In this document: positions 18,278-25,310 of the stretch, one piece after another | Numbering within the stretch: the stretch's first letter is position 1 | How the letters are laid out: every line of letters begins with the position of its first letter | Assembly (NCBI RefSeq): GCF_014137995.1 | Contig: NZ_JACGWV010000003.1 | Span: 868,001 to 932,000 of the forward strand | Source of the DNA: Promicromonospora sukumoe | Lineage (GTDB): Bacteria > Actinomycetota > Actinomycetes > Actinomycetales > Cellulomonadaceae | Direction: 5' to 3' | DNA length: 64,000 nt | The notes under the pieces: generated by a model | Database searches by the model: none | The model's input: the letters and a program-made list of their open reading frames with translations, nothing else | Told to the model about the DNA's origin: nothing | Translations under genes and position numbers: made by a program

Positions 18278-20260
18278 TCAGCGGTCGGGCAGCACGTGGA
18301 CCGTCGCCGTGACGGGACCGTACTGCGTGGTGCCTTCCACGGTGAACGTGCGCTGTGACGTGCGCTGTGTGGCGGTCGCGTCGTCGGGCACGGCCTGCCA
18401 GACGACGGCGGTGCGGCCGGGCCTGCTGTTGCCCGGCCGTCCGTCGCCCGGCCCGTCGTCGTCGGGCGTGAGCACGGCGACGGTGCGGGGCAGCCGGACG
18501 TCGTCGTGTGCGCGGGCGACCACGCGGACGTCGTCCTGGAGCACGTGGGCGACGTCGCTGTCGTGGAAGACGTCGAGCGACGCGTTGGCCTCGGGGAACC
18601 AGCCGGAACCGGTCTCGACCCAGGTGAACATGGGCTGCCAGTTCGCGGGCTCCCACACCAGCACGCCCTGGACCCGGTTGCCCGGCACGTCGTTGGCGAC
18701 CTGGAAGACGCGCTGGATCGCGTCGGCCTGGCCCTGGACGGTCACGGGGAACGGTGAGTTCGGCAGCGGCGTCGGGTCACCGGGCGGCCAGCTCTCCGCT
18801 GGGTAGGCGGTCTCGGCGACGTCGAGCGCGTAGTCCGGGAAGGCGTCGGCGATGGTGTGCAGGTTGTTCTCCAGCTCCTCGGGGCTGCCGTGCCACTCGG
18901 GGTAGTAGGACAGGGCGAGCACGTCGGGGGCGGCGTCGGCGGCCTCCAGGCGGGTCAGCAGCTGGGTCCAGAACTCCATGGTCTTGTCGAGGCGCCCGGT
19001 GTCGACGATCGCGTGGATCTCGACCTCGGACTCCGGCGACGTCTCGCGCACCGCGTCGATGCCGGACGCCATGAGCGTGGCGAACCGGTCCCACTGCTGC
19101 GTGTAGAGCCGCTGCTCGTCGGGGTTCTCGCTGCGCCAGTAGTCCCACAGCAGGCCGCCGCCGGGCCGGGACTGGTAGACGTCGGCCTCGTCCGTGAAGT
19201 ACTGCGGCGCGGTGGTGCCGATGATCTCCGCCTCGCTGCCGTACAGGAAGCCGTTGATCACCTCGTTGCCCACCGCGACCTTGGCCGGGGTGGTGCCCTG
19301 CGCCTTGAGGCGGGTCAGGTAGTCGGCGGTGAAGTCGTGCACCTGACCGGTCAGGTCGTCGAAGGGGAGCTCGGCCCAGGCGCGCGGCTTGGGCTGCTTG
19401 CTCGGGTCGGCCCAGCTGTCGGCGTAGTGGAAGTCGATCCCGAGACTCATGTCGCGCGCCGTGATCTCGCGGGCGACCGTGAGCGAGCGCTCCGGCCCCT
19501 GGTAGGCCGGGTCCGTCTCGACGCCGGTGGTCTCGTCGCGCGGGTCGTTCCAGATCCGCAGGCGCAGGTGCTCCATGCCGCGGTCCTGCACGACGTCGAG
19601 CAGGTGCGGGCCGGGGTCGGGCTCCCCGGCCAGGGCGGCCTCCGCGTCGAGGTAGTACGGCTGGTCGCGCTCCTGGTCGGCGTAGGACAGGTCGGCGCCG
19701 AGCCGGAGGTCGTCGCGCAGGTAGTTGTAGGCGTGGATCTCGGCGACGCCGGGCTGTTTGCCCTGGTGTCCCGCGTCGGTGAAGCGGACACGCACGTACC
19801 GGGTGCCGTCGCGGTCGACCAGGGCGGTGGTGCCGGCCGCGCCGCTACGGCCGTCGCGGTGGTCGGCGACGGTCACCCAGCGCCGCTCGTCGGCCGACGT
19901 CTCGACGACGTAGCGGGCGGGCGTCGCGTCGGCGAGCACCACCTCGATCTTGTGCAGGCCGTCGTAGGCACCGCCGAGGTCGAGGGTCAGGGCCTGGTCC
20001 TTCTTTTTGTGTGCGCGGTGGCCCGACGGCGTCCACGCCGTGCTCTCGTCGCCGTCGACCGCCCGGCCCGAATCAGCATCGTTGCTGGTGGCGCGGGTTG
20101 TGACCCAGTCCTTGCCGGCGAGGTCGGTCTCCACGGGCTCGATCACGGCCTCGCCGTAGCCCGCCGCCGACGGTCCGACCGCGAGGCCCGCCGTCGTCAG
20201 GGCGACGGCCAGGGCGGCACTGCCCGCGAGGACCCGCTTCCGGTGTGTGCTCTGCGTCAT
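18278..20260 (-). CDS. ganB: Secreted arabinogalactan endo-beta-1,4-galactanase, GH53
   Basis: 660-aa exported enzyme attacking type I galactan. The Sec signal peptide spans about residues 1-33 (RKR then a hydrophobic run ending 'PSAAG'). Next is an F5/8C (CBM32-like) carbohydrate-binding domain (about 50-180, 'RAVDGDESTAWTPSG'), then the GH53 catalytic barrel (about 185-580) with acid/base Glu333 ('VGNEVINGFLYG') and nucleophile Glu483 ('DVAETAYP'). The last domain is a bacterial Ig-like (Big_4-type) module ending 'TVEGTTQYGPVTATVHV'. GH53 releases galacto-oligosaccharides, GH42 then releases galactose, and GalK phosphorylates it. A LacI-type operator candidate lies about 90 bases upstream. 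Confidence 0.93.
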   Translation of the reverse strand: MTQSTHRKRVLAGSAALAVALTTAGLAVGPSAAGYGEAVIEPVETDLAGKDWVTTRATSNDADSGRAVDGDESTAWTPSGHRAHKKKDQALTLDLGGAYDGLHKIEVVLADATPARYVVETSADERRWVTVADHRDGRSGAAGTTALVDRDGTRYVRVRFTDAGHQGKQPGVAEIHAYNYLRDDLRLGADLSYADQERDQPYYLDAEAALAGEPDPGPHLLDVVQDRGMEHLRLRIWNDPRDETTGVETDPAYQGPERSLTVAREITARDMSLGIDFHYADSWADPSKQPKPRAWAELPFDDLTGQVHDFTADYLTRLKAQGTTPAKVAVGNEVINGFLYGSEAEIIGTTAPQYFTDEADVYQSRPGGGLLWDYWRSENPDEQRLYTQQWDRFATLMASGIDAVRETSPESEVEIHAIVDTGRLDKTMEFWTQLLTRLEAADAAPDVLALSYYPEWHGSPEELENNLHTIADAFPDYALDVAETAYPAESWPPGDPTPLPNSPFPVTVQGQADAIQRVFQVANDVPGNRVQGVLVWEPANWQPMFTWVETGSGWFPEANASLDVFHDSDVAHVLQDDVRVVARAHDDVRLPRTVAVLTPDDDGPGDGRPGNSRPGRTAVVWQAVPDDATATQRTSQRTFTVEGTTQYGPVTATVHVLPDR

Positions 20261-20348
20261 GAGGACTTCCTTGTCCAGGTCGGGAACGGCCCAGGCGGGC
20301 CGCTCGTCCGGAGTACCCAGGACAACGGTAGGTCCTCGACACGCGTGT

Positions 20349-20363
20349 GGGAATACGCTTCCC
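20349..20363. promoter_or_regulatory. LacI-type operator candidate upstream of GH53
   Basis: GGGAATACGCTTCCC: inverted GGGAA/TTCCC around a CG-containing centre, the general form of LacI/GalR-family sites. It lies 89 bases upstream of the galactanase ATG, where it could block its promoter. The cognate regulator is not in the window. Confidence 0.5.
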
Positions 20364-20401
20364 GACGGCGTTCGGCGTGCTCGGTCCGCGGACCGTGACG
20401 C

Positions 20402-21391
20402 TCAGCCCCGGACCGTGGCCAGCACCTCCTGCTCCTCGGCGCGGGTCAGTCCCGTGACCTTCGCGTCCGGGGTGGCGCGCAGCCACGCGAGGGTGTCACG
20501 GGCGGTGTCGGCGAACGGTCGGATGCGCAGGCCCGCCGCCAGCGAGGACGTGACGTCATGGGTCATGAACCCGCCGTCGACCAGGCCCGCGACCCAGAAC
20601 GGGATCGACCGCGGCCCGGCCCACTGCGCCACCTCGTGCTCGGCGAGCACGTCCGGGGCGACCGCGACCAGCTCCGGGTCCGCGCCGACCCCCTCGGCGA
20701 CCCCGGCGAGCAGCTCCGACCGGGGCACCGGCCGGGAGACGCCGTCGAAGTCGCCCGTCGTGCCCTGCTCCGCCGCCGTCACGACCCACTCCGCGAGGTC
20801 GCGGACGTCCACGAGCTGCACCGGGTCGTCCACAGGTTCGGGGACCAGCACCGGCAGGCCGTCGTCGGCCGCCTCCGCGAACCGGGCCGGCCAGTAGGTG
20901 AACCGGCCGCTCGGGTCGCCCGGCCCGACGATGAGGCCGGGCCGGATCACGAGGGCCGCCGTCGTCCCCGCGCGGACGATGTTCTCGCAGGCCACCTTCA
21001 TGGCGCCGTAGACCTCGGGGCCCGAGGCCGGGTCCTCGTCGGTCTCGACCGGGTCGAGCAGGGGGAGCGTCGCGGGCGTGCCGCCCACGGTCGCCGTGTC
21101 GGCGTAGACGTTGACGGTCGAGACGAACGTCCAGTGGGCGCGCGGGAAGGCCGCCACGGCGGCGCGCACCTGCGACGGGATGCGGGAGACATCGACGACG
21201 GCGTCGAACTCCGTGTCCGTCAGCTCGGCGGGCACCGCCTCGGAACGGTCCCAGCGCACGAGCGTCGCGCCGTCGGGCACCGAGCCGCTCACGCCGCGCG
21301 CCGCGCACGTGACGTCGTGGCCGCGGGCCACGGCGGCCGCCGCGACCGCGCGGGACAGGAAGACGGTTCCGCCGAGCACCAGGATTCGCAT
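20402..21391 (-). CDS. NAD-dependent epimerase/dehydratase-family protein
   Basis: 330-aa extended SDR. The Rossmann motif at the start is 'ILVLGGTVFLSRAVAAAA' (GGTxFLxR type, common in actinobacterial reductases and RNA-binding CSP41-like proteins). Next come 'VDVSRIP', 'FVSTVNVYAD' and 'YGAMKVACE' (YxxxK catalytic pair), then 'RPGLIVGPGDPSGRFTYWP'. ATG 21391 is chosen because the nucleotide motif must be N-terminal; the frame extends 11 codons further. The substrate is unknown. It is divergent from the Y RNA/Ro60 unit. Confidence 0.85.
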   Translation of the reverse strand: MRILVLGGTVFLSRAVAAAAVARGHDVTCAARGVSGSVPDGATLVRWDRSEAVPAELTDTEFDAVVDVSRIPSQVRAAVAAFPRAHWTFVSTVNVYADTATVGGTPATLPLLDPVETDEDPASGPEVYGAMKVACENIVRAGTTAALVIRPGLIVGPGDPSGRFTYWPARFAEAADDGLPVLVPEPVDDPVQLVDVRDLAEWVVTAAEQGTTGDFDGVSRPVPRSELLAGVAEGVGADPELVAVAPDVLAEHEVAQWAGPRSIPFWVAGLVDGGFMTHDVTSSLAAGLRIRPFADTARDTLAWLRATPDAKVTGLTRAEEQEVLATVRG

Positions 21392-21507
21392 GGTGCCCAC
21401 CGAACCGCATCGGGGGCGTCGGGGCACCCGTATCTGCTCCTGGCGAATCTCCCCGCGGCGTACGGATTGATCCCCGGGTGCGTTCTGCTCGATTCCGCAG
21501 GTGGCAC

Positions 21508-21579
21508 CTCCCCTTCGAGACCTAAGTTTCTTCGCTTTGGGCCAGCTGAAAGCGAAGAAACTTAGGTCTCAAAGGGGAG
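21508..21579. repeat. Long palindrome, left copy flanking the Y RNA/Ro60 unit
   Basis: Arms 21508-21538 and 21549-21579 pair at 30 of 31 positions around a 10-base loop. The inner 26 bases of each arm (containing GAGACCTAAGTTTCTTCGC) are identical to the palindrome at 23664-23742. It lies in the divergent gap between the epimerase and Y RNA genes, where a terminator is not expected. No other copy is seen in the window. Confidence 0.9.
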
Positions 21580-21632
21580 TCGGCAGAGACGAGATTCCGT
21601 TCGGGTTCACCCCGGCAGCTCGCGATAAACCC

Positions 21633-21662
21633 TGGTCACGGTCACCTCGCGCGGCCTAGGGT
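21633..21662 (+). promoter_or_regulatory. Promoter candidate for the Y RNA/Ro60 transcript
   Basis: -35 TGGTCA (21633-21638), 18-base spacer, -10 TAGGGT (21657-21662). The predicted start near 21669 is about 25 bases upstream of the first Y RNA stem, so the RNA may be trimmed at its 5' end. Weak -35, so tentative. Confidence 0.4.
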
Positions 21663-21693
21663 CCTGACTCGACAACAGAACATGGAACGAGCA

Positions 21694-21824
21694 CGGGTGG
21701 GCCGGAGAGCGTCGGTTACCACTTCACATGGAAAGGTTGCGGGTTCGAGTCCCGCCGTCGCCCGTCAGGGCGGCGTAGCTCAATTGGTAGAGCAACATCC
21801 GGCGGTCGTTCACACGCCCACCCG
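21694..21824 (+). ncRNA. Y RNA copy 1 (YrlA-type, tRNA-mimic)
   Basis: About 131 nt. Ends pair perfectly over 9 bp (21694-21702 with 21816-21824), then an internal loop (CGGAG against CACAC) and a second helix (AGCGTC with GTCGTT) form a Ro-binding-type stem. A small hairpin follows (CCA/TGG within 21719-21731). The far end is a circularly permuted tRNA: T-arm 21739-21755 (GCGGG-TTCGAGT-CCCGC), then an 8-bp acceptor-like stem 21756-21775 closed by GTCA instead of open ends. TA and a canonical D-arm follow at 21778-21793 (GCTC-AATTGGTA-GAGC, with the GG that contacts the T-loop). There is no anticodon arm; the long stem takes its place. It lies 226 bases upstream of the Ro60 gene on the same strand. 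Confidence 0.88.
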
Positions 21825-21833
21825 TACCTCGTA

Positions 21834-21962
21834 GAGCGGGCCGGAGTCCTTCGGTTATCTGGCACACAGCAGCATTGCGGGTTCGAGTCCCGCCCCGGGC
21901 AACCGGGGTCGCTGCCCGTCGGCCCCGGCCGGCGGAGTCGGAGGGCAGACACACGCCCGCTC
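21834..21962 (+). ncRNA. Y RNA copy 2 (tandem paralogue, D-arm degenerate)
   Basis: About 129 nt, starting 9 bases after copy 1. The closing stem GAGCGGGC/GCCCGCTC (21834-21841 with 21955-21962) differs from copy 1 by two compensatory pair changes (U-A to C-G, G-C to A-U). CCGGAG-N6-GGTTAYC aligns with copy 1 without gaps, and its N6 (TCCTTC) pairs with its own 3' strand (GGAGGG 21940-21945). The small hairpin is CTG/CAG. The T-arm 21877-21893 is identical to copy 1; the acceptor-like stem 21894-21907 is CCCGG-GCAA-CCGGG, a GNRA-capped hairpin. No canonical D-arm follows, only a weak GGTC/GGCC possibility. CCGGCGG and CACACGCCC are shared with copy 1 on the 3' side. Confidence 0.82.
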
Positions 21963-21973
21963 GTCCATGTGCC

Positions 21974-22008
21974 GTGAGCGGCGGCGGGCCCTGCCTGCCG
22001 CCGCTCAC
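21974..22008 (+). terminator. Strong hairpin between Y RNA 2 and the Ro60 gene
   Basis: Perfect 12-bp stem GTGAGCGGCGGC (21974-21985) with 21997-22008 and an 11-base loop, 11 bases after the second Y RNA and 42 bases before the Ro60 ATG. No T-run follows. It may partly terminate, or stabilise a processed 3' end, so that Y RNAs exceed Ro60 mRNA (inference). Confidence 0.6.
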
Positions 22009-22050
22009 CTCTGCCCGTCGGAAGGACCCGTCCCCGAGAGGAGCTTCGCC

Positions 22051-23646
22051 ATGGACATCCTGCGTGCCGTCAACCGCCGTCGGACTCCCCAGAACCAGCC
22101 CGCCGACCCGCGCCAGCAGGCGAACTCCGCCGGCGGCCACACCTTCGTCCTGGACGACGCCGCCCGCCTGCGGCGGTTCCTCACCCTCGGGGTCGACGGC
22201 GGCACGTACTACGCCACCGCCGGGGCGCTCGCCCGGGAGAACGCCGAGGTCGTGGGCCGGATGGCGGTCGCCGACCCGGTGACCCTGGTCGACACGATCG
22301 TCGAGGTCTCCACCAGCGGCGCCGCACCCCGGCAGCACCCGGCCCTGTTCGCGCTCGCGTACGCGGCGTCGGTCCCGGAGTCGGCCGCCCTGGCGCTCGC
22401 GGCGCTGCCGCAGGTGGCCCGCACCGGTACGCACCTGTTCCTGTTCGCGGGCTACGTCGAGCAGTTCCGGGGCTGGGGCCGCGGGCTGCGCCGCGCCGTC
22501 GGCGGCTGGTACACGGCCAAGGACGCCGGTGCCGTCGCCTACCAGGCGGCCAAGTACCGGCAGCGCGAGGGCTGGTCGCACCGCGACCTGCTGCGCCTGG
22601 CGCACCCCGTCACCGCCGATCCCGGCCTGCGGGCGACGTTCGACTGGATCGTGCGCGGCGCGACGGGCGAGCACACCCCTGCCCTGGTCGAGGCGTTCGT
22701 CAAGGCGCAGGAGGCGTCGGACACCGCGACCTGGTCGGCGCTCGTCCGCGACGCCGGCCTGAGCTGGGAGATGCTGCCCGACGCCGCGCTTGCCGAGCCT
22801 GCCGTGTGGGACGCGCTGCTCGACGTCGGCCTGCCCGCGACCGCGCTGATGCGCCAGCTCCCGCGGCTCACCCGCCTGGGGCTGCTGCCCGACGTCGGCG
22901 GACGGACCGACGAGGTCACGGCCCTGCTCGCCGACCCGGAGCGGCTGCGGCGTGCCCGCGTGCACCCGGTCGGCGTCCTGGTGGCGCAGCGGACCTACGC
23001 CTCGGGCGTCTCGGCGCGGGGCGCGGGGCGGTGGGAGCCGACGCAGCGTGTCGTCGACGCGCTGGACGCCGGTTTCTACGCGGCCTTCGGCGCCGTCGAG
23101 CCGTCCGGGAAGCGGATGCTGCTCGCCGTGGACGTGTCGGGTTCGATGAGCGTGCCGATCGCGGGCATGCCGCTCACGGCCCGGGAGGCGTCGGCGGCGC
23201 TCGCGCTGGTGCAGCTCGCGACCGAGCCGGGCTCGTCGGCGGTGGGGTTTGCCGCCGCGACGGACGGCTCCTGGGATCCGCCGGCGATCAAGTCGCTGGG
23301 GATCTCGCCCCGCCGTCGGCTCGACGACGCCCTGCGCGTGGTCGACGAGATGCCGATGGGCGGCACGGACTGCGCGCAGCCGATGCTGTACGCGCTGGCC
23401 AACGGTCTGGAGGTCGACACGTTCGTGGTCTACACCGACAACGAGACGTGGCACGGCGAGGTGCACCCGCACCAGGCGCTGCGCCAGTACCGGGAGCGCA
23501 CGGGCATCCCGGCGCGGCTCGTGGTGGTCGGTATGACCGCGACCGAGTTCTCGATCGCGGACCCGTCCGACGCGGGCATGCTCGACGTCGCCGGGTTCGA
23601 CGCCGCCGTGCCGTCCCTGATCTCGCAGTTCGCGCGCGGCCTCTGA
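22051..23646 (+). CDS. rsr: Ro60-family TROVE/VWA RNA-binding protein (Rsr)
   Basis: 531-aa bacterial Ro. The N-terminal two-thirds is the TROVE HEAT-repeat ring that holds Y RNA and misfolded RNA ends ('FVLDDAARLRRFLTLGVDGG', 'TYYATAG', 'AAKYRQREGWSHRDLLRLAHP'). The C-terminal third is a von Willebrand A domain with a complete MIDAS: D361-V-S363-G-S365, T439 ('MGGTDC') and D463 ('VYTDNETW'). ATG 22051 follows GAGAGGAG. The gene is preceded by two Y RNAs on the same strand and ends 18 bases before a palindrome convergent with codA. In other bacteria Ro/Y RNA tethers PNPase or acts in stress RNA turnover. No rtcB is adjacent. Confidence 0.93.
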   Translation: MDILRAVNRRRTPQNQPADPRQQANSAGGHTFVLDDAARLRRFLTLGVDGGTYYATAGALARENAEVVGRMAVADPVTLVDTIVEVSTSGAAPRQHPALFALAYAASVPESAALALAALPQVARTGTHLFLFAGYVEQFRGWGRGLRRAVGGWYTAKDAGAVAYQAAKYRQREGWSHRDLLRLAHPVTADPGLRATFDWIVRGATGEHTPALVEAFVKAQEASDTATWSALVRDAGLSWEMLPDAALAEPAVWDALLDVGLPATALMRQLPRLTRLGLLPDVGGRTDEVTALLADPERLRRARVHPVGVLVAQRTYASGVSARGAGRWEPTQRVVDALDAGFYAAFGAVEPSGKRMLLAVDVSGSMSVPIAGMPLTAREASAALALVQLATEPGSSAVGFAAATDGSWDPPAIKSLGISPRRRLDDALRVVDEMPMGGTDCAQPMLYALANGLEVDTFVVYTDNETWHGEVHPHQALRQYRERTGIPARLVVVGMTATEFSIADPSDAGMLDVAGFDAAVPSLISQFARGL

Positions 23647-23663
23647 CCGACGGGCGGTCGCGG

Positions 23664-23742
23664 CCCCTCTCCTTCGAGACCTAAGTTTCTTCGCTTTGCA
23701 GTAGCTGAAAGCGAAGAAACTTAGGTCTCGAAGGAGAAGGGG
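23664..23742. repeat. Long palindrome, right copy flanking the Y RNA/Ro60 unit
   Basis: Arms 23664-23697 and 23708-23742 pair almost fully with one bulge; the loop is 10 bases and ends AGCTG like the left copy. Core arms are the same as at 21508-21579, although the outer bases differ and have changed in a pairing-preserving way. It lies between the convergent Ro60 and codA genes, so it could terminate both. Confidence 0.9.
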
Positions 23743-23756
23743 AGAGCAGGCCCTCG

Positions 23757-25310
23757 TCAGGCCGCGCGCTCCTCCTTGAGGAAGTCCGCGCACCGCTCAC
23801 CGATCATCATCACCGTGATGTTCGGGTTGACCGTCGTGATCTCGGGCATCACCGAGGCGTCGGCGGCCCGCAGCCCCGCCACGCCCTTGACCCGCAGCCG
23901 GGCGTCGAGCGGCGAGGTCGTGTCGTCGTCGGCGCCCATCCGCACCGAGCCCGTGGGGTGGTAGACGGTGTTGTGCGTCTTCGAGATGTAGTCGGCGATC
24001 TCCTCGTCGGTCCGCACGTCGGGGCCCGGGTACAGCTCGGCGCCCGCCCACTCGGCCATCGCCGGCTGCTCCACGATCCGCCGGGCGAGCTTGATGCCCT
24101 CGACCATGACCCGCATGTCGTACGGGTCGGTGAAGTACCGCGGGTCCACCTTGGGCTTGTCCCGGAAGTCGCGGGACCGCAGCCGCACCGTGCCACGGGA
24201 GCGCGCGTGCGTCACGTTCGGCGTGAGGCAGAAGCCGTTCTCGGTGGTGGGGTAGCCCTGCCGCGCGGTGTGCATGTCGAACGGCACCGACCCGTAGTGC
24301 ATCATCAGGTCGGGCCGGTCCAGGCCGGGTTCCGTGGCCGCGAAGATGCCGATCTCCCACCACTGCGTCGAGGACTCGACCATGGGCTGCCTGGCCTCCC
24401 ACTGGATCACGCCCTCGGGGTGGTCCTGCATGTGGGAGCCGACGCCGGGGGCGTCCACGAGCACGTCGATCCCGACCTCGGCGAGGTGCCCGGCCGGCCC
24501 GATCCCCGACAGCATGAGCAGCTTGGGGGAGTCGATCGCCCCGGCCGACAGGACCACCTCGTGGCGTGCGGTGAACGTGAGCGTGCGGATCAGGTCCGGC
24601 CCGAGCACCTCCACGCCCGTGCACCGCGTGCCGTCGAACGTGAGCCGCTTGGCCCGGTGCTCGGTGAGGATCGTCAGGTTGGGCCGGTCCAGGATCGGGT
24701 GCAGGTAGCTCACCGACGACGACGAGCGGACGCCGTCCTCCCGGGCGTTGATCTGGAAGAAGCTCGCGCCCGTGACCACGGTGGAGCCGTCGTTGAACCG
24801 CACGCGGGGGATGCCCGCCTGCTCGCAGGCGTCCAGCACGGCCACGCCGCACGGGTCCTCGGCCGGCACCTGCCGGATGCGCACCGGACCGTCGTGGCCG
24901 TGGTGCTCGCCGGGCTGGTCGTTGTTCTCGAGCTTCGTGTAGTACGGGCGCGACGCGGCGGCGCCCCAGCCTTGCGCGCCCATCGCCTCCCACTGGTCCA
25001 GGTCCTCGGCCGGCGCCCAGAACGCGATGCAGGAGTTGTGCGACGAGCACCCGCCCAGCACCTTGGCCCGTGCCTGGCGCATGAACGAGTTGCCGCTGGT
25101 CTGCGGCTCGACCTGGTAGTCCCAGTCGTACCCGGACTCCAGCAGTCCCATCCAGCGGTCCAGCCGCAGGATCGCCTCGTCGCCGACGTCGGACGGGCCG
25201 GCCTCCAGCAGGGCGACCGAGACGTCCGGGTCCTCGCTGAGCCGGGCCGCGACGGCCGCCCCGGCGGAGCCGCCGCCGATCACCACGTAGTCGAACGTCT
25301 GCTCAGTCAT
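23757..25310 (-). CDS. codA: Choline oxidase (GMC oxidoreductase)
   Basis: 517-aa flavoprotein oxidising choline through betaine aldehyde to glycine betaine with O2. Sequence features match the Arthrobacter choline oxidase closely from memory: 'VVIGGGSAGAAVAARLSEDP' dinucleotide fold (quoted in part), H91 in 'GGCSSHNSCIAF' (equivalent of the FAD-linked His99), and 'ESTQWWEIGIF'. H451 in 'NTVYHPTGSVRMG' is the active-site His466 equivalent. Its ATG overlaps the end of betB by 8 bases (ATGACTGA), so it is the third gene of a betT-betB-codA operon conferring osmoprotectant synthesis. Confidence 0.92.
   Translation of the reverse strand: MTEQTFDYVVIGGGSAGAAVAARLSEDPDVSVALLEAGPSDVGDEAILRLDRWMGLLESGYDWDYQVEPQTSGNSFMRQARAKVLGGCSSHNSCIAFWAPAEDLDQWEAMGAQGWGAAASRPYYTKLENNDQPGEHHGHDGPVRIRQVPAEDPCGVAVLDACEQAGIPRVRFNDGSTVVTGASFFQINAREDGVRSSSSVSYLHPILDRPNLTILTEHRAKRLTFDGTRCTGVEVLGPDLIRTLTFTARHEVVLSAGAIDSPKLLMLSGIGPAGHLAEVGIDVLVDAPGVGSHMQDHPEGVIQWEARQPMVESSTQWWEIGIFAATEPGLDRPDLMMHYGSVPFDMHTARQGYPTTENGFCLTPNVTHARSRGTVRLRSRDFRDKPKVDPRYFTDPYDMRVMVEGIKLARRIVEQPAMAEWAGAELYPGPDVRTDEEIADYISKTHNTVYHPTGSVRMGADDDTTSPLDARLRVKGVAGLRAADASVMPEITTVNPNITVMMIGERCADFLKEERAA

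Noticed and set aside
21769..21900. Possible tRNA gene (perfect D-arm and T-arm sequences)
   Set aside because: The D-arm and second T-arm are about 84 bases apart with no anticodon arm, and the acceptor strand of the D-arm pairs with the strand after the upstream T-arm instead. The permuted Y RNA model explains all elements; a tRNA or tRNA pseudogene does not.
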